This document shows positions 61,201 through 64,000 of a DNA stretch of 64,000 bases, one piece after another (positions within the stretch are counted from its first letter, which is position 1; each line of letters begins with the position of its first letter). A model generated the notes under the pieces. It did no database searches. It was not told the DNA's origin and was given only the letters and a program-made list of their open reading frames with translations. Location: NCBI RefSeq assembly GCF_034930985.1, contig NZ_JAYGIM010000006.1, positions 1-64,000 on the forward strand. The letters run 5' to 3'. The translations under genes and the position numbers were made by a program. The stretch is from Arcicella lustrica. Its GTDB lineage: Bacteria; Bacteroidota; Bacteroidia; Cytophagales; Spirosomataceae.

Positions 61201-61615
61201 ACAAGATTATTATGTTTATAACATGGAAGGTTCTGGAAATCAGTATGCTTCGGTCGTAAATCGTTATCGTTCAGAAACGGAACCGGGCGACGGAACGGTT
61301 TATCGTGCATCTCGTGGTGGAACCCAAAGTAATAGTACTCGTCTTTCAAGTTTTTATTTACAAGATGGTTCATTCTTCCGTTGTACTAATCTTACGCTTG
61401 GTTTTACAGTACCAACGCAATGGTTAGGGAAACAAAAATCAGTATCAAATGCTAGAATTTACATAGGAATTGATAATGCTTTCACCATTTCAAAGTACAA
61501 AGGCTATAACCCAGAAGTTGATTATAACAATGGAGCAAACCTTACTCCTGGTGTTGATTATGGAAAATATCCTTTGATGAGAGCTTACAACATCGGTGCA
61601 AAATTGACATTCTAA
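58295..61615 (+). CDS. SusC/RagA-family TonB-linked outer-membrane protein
   Basis: A 1106-residue SusC-type receptor. An N-terminal export sequence is followed by a CarboxypepD-reg-like domain (ATITGTVTNEAGQIMPGVNVFDKTAKKG, about 40-115), then the plug with TTPTVGQALVGKVAGVQVSQVSG, the SusC signature DPLYVVDGYPVG and IESIDILKDAASAAIYGSRASGGVVLITTKRG. The barrel ends in GAKLTF. SusC proteins import oligosaccharides or peptides together with a SusD lid lipoprotein, which is encoded 64 bases downstream. No glycoside hydrolase is adjacent, so the ligand cannot be deduced. Confidence 0.95.
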   Translation: MQKQVQKQLWLRAMLLIVMAGTQTIGTVKATAFTQQKQVAATITGTVTNEAGQIMPGVNVFDKTAKKGTVTDANGKYSIVSTEGNTLVFSFVGYESKEVLVGKSSQINVKLFENSQELQEVVAIGYSTVRKSDVTGAISSVKAKELNLTTPTVGQALVGKVAGVQVSQVSGAPYVSTKIRVRGVGSINASSDPLYVVDGYPVGNDLFINPNDIESIDILKDAASAAIYGSRASGGVVLITTKRGKEGTGQFQYDVQYGLNQLSKKVDLLNSEQFAQLLIDGHNNSYRDLIVNSGRTWNDAMFSDDNATRVSKVGNASSVSIPSEFYNFATQTLIKPTINTDWQDELYQTSLAQRHNLSFSGGNSSTRYAISGGYLNQPGIIKSTKQERINFRANVDGQVSKKLRVSGNLAVTTNENREVQEGRFNQGPILGALIYMPFFSAYNEDGSLKKNEAASKSSLYAYQTLENPVALATETHISRKGVRGTFSGNATYQILPSLSAKVNVGLQTYNEKYEYYLPTSLSNGANPPGSPQSIAAANAVATTRTEMDKLAEFTLNYNEKFGEHSISALAGYTAQKLDIDVISVTAKGFQNDRIEEITGKGADPTLFTLNGATGKSTATLLSYLGRLGYNYKERYFLTASFRRDASSRFGPLNRWGNFPSVSASWNLSQEPFYADKFGDQTSIKLRASWGLSGNNNIGNYNYLQTMSSPTGVVFGNGTIQSAVYPNDIRDQRLGWESTSQINFGTDIGLFNNRVFVMANYYVSESSDLLFNQPVSAVAGASTILTNLRNSKVQNKGLDLQIDTRLIQTSDLKVNLSGNISINRNKVLDLGGANAIFSAGAERSYITHTTQEGQPIGMFYGFKVKGMVRQSDMDNLAADNLVYNAATQSFPKDYKIKGPARSTASSNPLKPGDLYFEDVNGDGVVNDLDKTVIGTPYAKFTYGFALSASYKNFDLSSSFNGSYGNQVLDGQDYYVYNMEGSGNQYASVVNRYRSETEPGDGTVYRASRGGTQSNSTRLSSFYLQDGSFFRCTNLTLGFTVPTQWLGKQKSVSNARIYIGIDNAFTISKYKGYNPEVDYNNGANLTPGVDYGKYPLMRAYNIGAKLTF

Positions 61616-61679
61616 ATGAATTTTTCAGGAAGTAATCAATATTAAAATCCTGAAATTCAATTAAAAAAGATTAAAAAAA

Positions 61680-63206
61680 ATGATAAAGAAATTAATAACA
61701 TTACTTGTTGTGGCGACAGCCCTTGCAAGTTGTAGCGATGATTTTGTGCTACAAACAGATCCAAATTCAGTAGCCGCTTCAGATTATTTCCGTACAGATA
61801 ACGATGTCCTTCAAGCGGTAAATGGCGTGTATCAATCGCTTCGTGGTGGAAATAATATTGGTGAAAACAGCGGACTTTTCACTGACGAGCGTTCTGACGA
61901 TGCAGGTAGAAATGATAACCAATCGAATGCAGGAGAACCTTTCCAATTCAATGATTTTTCGATTTTACCAAGTAATACTTATTTAAAAAGTCACTGGCTT
62001 TCATTGTATCAAACCATTGCACGTTGTAATCAGGTTACTTCAAACATTGATAAAGTAACTTTTACTACACCAGAAAATAAGGGAATTTACAATGCAGAAG
62101 TGAAATTTGTTCGTGCCATGATTTACTTTCATTTGGTAAGAAAATGGGGAGATGTACCATTGGTTACAAAGCAATTAAATTCAACCGACGATGTAATTGC
62201 GAATACTTTCCGTGAGAAAAAAGAGAAAGTTTATGAACAAATTATTGCTGATTTGAAAGAAGCCGTAGCCAGTGGTTTACCGAATCATCAACCTGTTACA
62301 GAAAAAGGTAGAGTATCAAAAGCGGCAGCCAATGCTTTGTTAGGACAAGTATATTTAACGATGGCAACTACTTTAGACCAAGCCAATCGTGCTAGTAATT
62401 TAGCGAATGCAAAAACGTATTTGACGGCAGCTTATAACATGAAAACCTTTACAGATTTAAAGGATATTCCATATACTGATGTATTTGATGTGACTAAAAA
62501 ATCGACGAATGCAGAAATCATTTTCCAGATTGTTAGCAAACAAGGCGATATCACCTATTCATCTTCAATCGCTGCGAATAACCAAGCAAAAGGTGAAACA
62601 ACGAATTCACTAAAACCAAGTAATAGCGTAGGTGGAAATGTAAAACAAGATTTAGTGAAAGAATACGAAAGTAATGATTTGCGTAAGGATTTCTCGATAA
62701 AATATGCGAATGATGCTACCGTAAAAGATTGGTACATTACTAAATTCAGAGATGTAAGTGCTTTGGCAAGTGCAAATGGTTATGGCGGAAATGATTGGCC
62801 TTTAATCAGATATGCCGATGTGATTTTGATGTTGGCAGAAGTAAATATGTATTTGGGCGATGAAACGACTGCAATTCAATTCTTGAACCAAGTGCGTGAA
62901 AGAGCTAAATTACCTACTTATGAAGCGATGAAAAATAATCCAGAATACGCTACAAAGTATCCAACCTTGAAATTAGCTATTCTTCATGAACGCAGAGTTG
63001 AATTAGCTTTTGAACATCACCGTTGGTTTGATTTACTTCGTTTCTTTACGCCAACAGAATTGGTTACTTATATTCAAAGTAAGTCACAGTCAGACTATGG
63101 AACAGCTAAAGTATCAAACTTTGGTTTGAAAGATTATCTTTTCCCAATTCCATTTGATGAATACAAATTGAATCCAGAGAAAATGTATCAGAATACGGGA
63201 TATTAG
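61680..63206 (+). CDS. RagB/SusD-family nutrient uptake lipoprotein
   Basis: A 508-residue SusD-like protein. The lipobox ALASC puts the lipidated Cys at residue 18. Family segments are SDYFRTDNDVLQAVNGVYQSLRGG, ARCNQVTSNIDKV, EVKFVRAMIYFHLVRKWGDVPLVTK, the TPR-like KAAANALLGQVYLTMA and the C-terminal ERRVELAFEHHRWFDLLRF and YLFPIPFDE. It forms the lid of the SusC transporter upstream. A terminator follows, so the SusCD operon ends here. Confidence 0.95.
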   Translation: MIKKLITLLVVATALASCSDDFVLQTDPNSVAASDYFRTDNDVLQAVNGVYQSLRGGNNIGENSGLFTDERSDDAGRNDNQSNAGEPFQFNDFSILPSNTYLKSHWLSLYQTIARCNQVTSNIDKVTFTTPENKGIYNAEVKFVRAMIYFHLVRKWGDVPLVTKQLNSTDDVIANTFREKKEKVYEQIIADLKEAVASGLPNHQPVTEKGRVSKAAANALLGQVYLTMATTLDQANRASNLANAKTYLTAAYNMKTFTDLKDIPYTDVFDVTKKSTNAEIIFQIVSKQGDITYSSSIAANNQAKGETTNSLKPSNSVGGNVKQDLVKEYESNDLRKDFSIKYANDATVKDWYITKFRDVSALASANGYGGNDWPLIRYADVILMLAEVNMYLGDETTAIQFLNQVRERAKLPTYEAMKNNPEYATKYPTLKLAILHERRVELAFEHHRWFDLLRFFTPTELVTYIQSKSQSDYGTAKVSNFGLKDYLFPIPFDEYKLNPEKMYQNTGY

Positions 63207-63217
63207 AAAAAGCAAAG

Positions 63218-63250
63218 CAGCTCAGCCAAACGAAACGGCTGAGCTGTTTT
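63218..63250. terminator. Terminator between SusD and the convergent efflux gene
   Basis: CAGCTCAGCC at 63218-63227 pairs with GGCTGAGCTG at 63237-63246, followed by TTTT. An A-run precedes it, so it can act on both strands. Confidence 0.88.
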
Positions 63251-63277
63251 ACTTCAATACAAATCCTAAAATACTTG

Positions 63278-64000
63278 TTATTTCCATCCACCACCTAGCG
63301 AACGATATAAATCTACATCAGCTTCTAGTCTGGCTTTTTTCAAGGAAACTAATTCTAATTCACTTTGTAGTAAATTACTTTGAGCAGTAATTACCTCTAA
63401 ATAATTAGCCATACCACTTTTAAACAACATGTCTGCATTGCTAATAGCTTGTTGTAATGTTGTTACCCTTAATGAAAGCTTCGTGTTTTGCTCTTCTATT
63501 TTTTGTATTTTAATCAAAGCATCCGAGACTTCTGAAGTTGCAATTAAAACAGATTGACGGAAACCAATAACGGCTTTCTCTCTTTGTACTTTGGCTATTT
63601 CATACTGAGTACTCAATTTTTTGCCATTTAGTAAAGGTTGAGTAATTCCACCCGCAACGACTCCGAATAAGGAAGTAGGAAGCGAAAACCAATTACTTGC
63701 TTCAAAGGCATTCAAGCCACCAGTTGCGGTAATTGTCAATGAGGGATATAGGCTTGCTTTTGTAATGCCAACTTTTGCATTCGCTTCTTGCAATAGCAAT
63801 TCCGCATTTTTGACATCTGGTCTTCTGCTAACCAAAGCAGATGGTACACCTACTGAAAGTTGGTTTTTAGATTCAATAGCATTCAACATCACTTTGCGTT
63901 CAACAGCTTTTGGGAAACCTCCTGTTAATACACTTAAAGCATTTTCTTGAATAACGATATTTTGTTCTAACAAGGGAATCAATTGAGCAGCCACTAACCT
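63278..64000 (-). CDS. NodT/TolC-type outer-membrane efflux protein, C-terminal part (runs off the right edge)
   Basis: The visible 240 residues continue open to the window edge, so the true start is outside. GVPSALVSRRPDVKNAELLLQEANAKVGITKASLYPSLTITATGG is the OEP/NodT signature, GITQPLLNGKKLSTQYEIAKVQREKAVIGFRQSVLIATSEV and SNADMLFKSGMANYLEVITAQSNLLQSELELVSLKKARLEADVDLYRSLGGGW complete the second coiled-coil repeat and C-terminus. Such proteins form the outer channel of RND efflux systems; the pump genes would be expected to the right. Confidence 0.93.
   Translation of the reverse strand, partial: RLVAAQLIPLLEQNIVIQENALSVLTGGFPKAVERKVMLNAIESKNQLSVGVPSALVSRRPDVKNAELLLQEANAKVGITKASLYPSLTITATGGLNAFEASNWFSLPTSLFGVVAGGITQPLLNGKKLSTQYEIAKVQREKAVIGFRQSVLIATSEVSDALIKIQKIEEQNTKLSLRVTTLQQAISNADMLFKSGMANYLEVITAQSNLLQSELELVSLKKARLEADVDLYRSLGGGWK

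Noticed and set aside
1..64000. tRNA, rRNA, riboswitches, insertion sequences or prophage genes
   Set aside because: I looked for cloverleaf ends, conserved rRNA segments, transposase frames and phage proteins and found none that I could support by eye.

Overview
The window is AT-rich and reads as a chromosomal segment of a Bacteroidota bacterium, probably of the Cytophagales. The signs are a SusC/SusD pair, TonB-dependent receptors with an N-terminal carboxypeptidase-regulatory-like domain, the Bacteroidota -7 box (TAnnTTTG) in several gaps, few Shine-Dalgarno sequences, and many secreted glycoside hydrolases and Gfo/Idh/MocA proteins. The phylum is well supported; the order is inference. 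I saw no rRNA, tRNA, CRISPR array, prophage or insertion sequence.

Layout. (1) 333-3901: an ArsR-type regulator with a palindromic operator on its promoter, then a DUF1275 membrane protein, a persulfide-dioxygenase/rhodanese protein and a split YeeE/YedE thiosulfate transporter. This looks like a reduced-sulfur operon. (2) 4054-31727: two tandem AraC regulators followed by a large catabolic region: TonB receptor, MFS transporter, two secreted GH3 enzymes, a secreted GH1 enzyme, a malic enzyme, a HisD-like dehydrogenase, three SDR dehydrogenases, an ABM protein, an SMP-30 lactonase, an extradiol dioxygenase, a C-C-hydrolase-like alpha/beta hydrolase, a flavin monooxygenase, an FAH-family protein and a cyclase-family protein. 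Four transcription units start with the same element, two direct half-sites exactly 21 bp apart followed at a fixed distance by a -7-like box. I read this as an AraC-controlled regulon for a phenolic or aromatic beta-glucoside. (3) 31894-35054: an HxlR/NmrA divergent pair with a clear inverted-repeat operator, a methyltransferase and a thioredoxin-reductase-like flavoprotein. (4) 35212-50750: sugar-acid and xylan-side-chain genes: GMC oxidoreductase with its Tat lipoprotein partner, a mutarotase, a LacI regulator, three exported Gfo/Idh/MocA proteins, mannonate dehydratase, GH67 alpha-glucuronidase, an SDR, a GH43 enzyme and an MFS transporter. (5) 50751-53030: an accessory patch with two small unrecognised genes, a gene remnant, a 42-bp minisatellite and a cluster of palindromes. 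(6) 53031-63206: two L,D-transpeptidase-type proteins, a YdcF/DUF218 protein, a secreted unknown and a SusC/SusD pair. (7) The C-terminal part of an outer-membrane efflux protein runs off the right edge.

In the aromatic region the genes can be ordered into a plausible pathway. The TonB receptor imports a glycoside, GH3/GH1 remove sugar outside the cytoplasm, dehydrogenases and a lactonase process side chains, the flavin monooxygenase and dioxygenase hydroxylate and open the ring, and the hydrolases finish. The substrate is not determined by the sequence.

A second theme is the intergenic DNA. Many gaps between co-directional genes hold long nested inverted repeats built from a few recurring words (AGCTGTGAGC, CTCTGTG/CACAGAG, AATTGTGAATT, AAGAAGCAAGAGAC). 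A different palindrome family built on TGGTCGT...ACGACCA is confined to the accessory patch.
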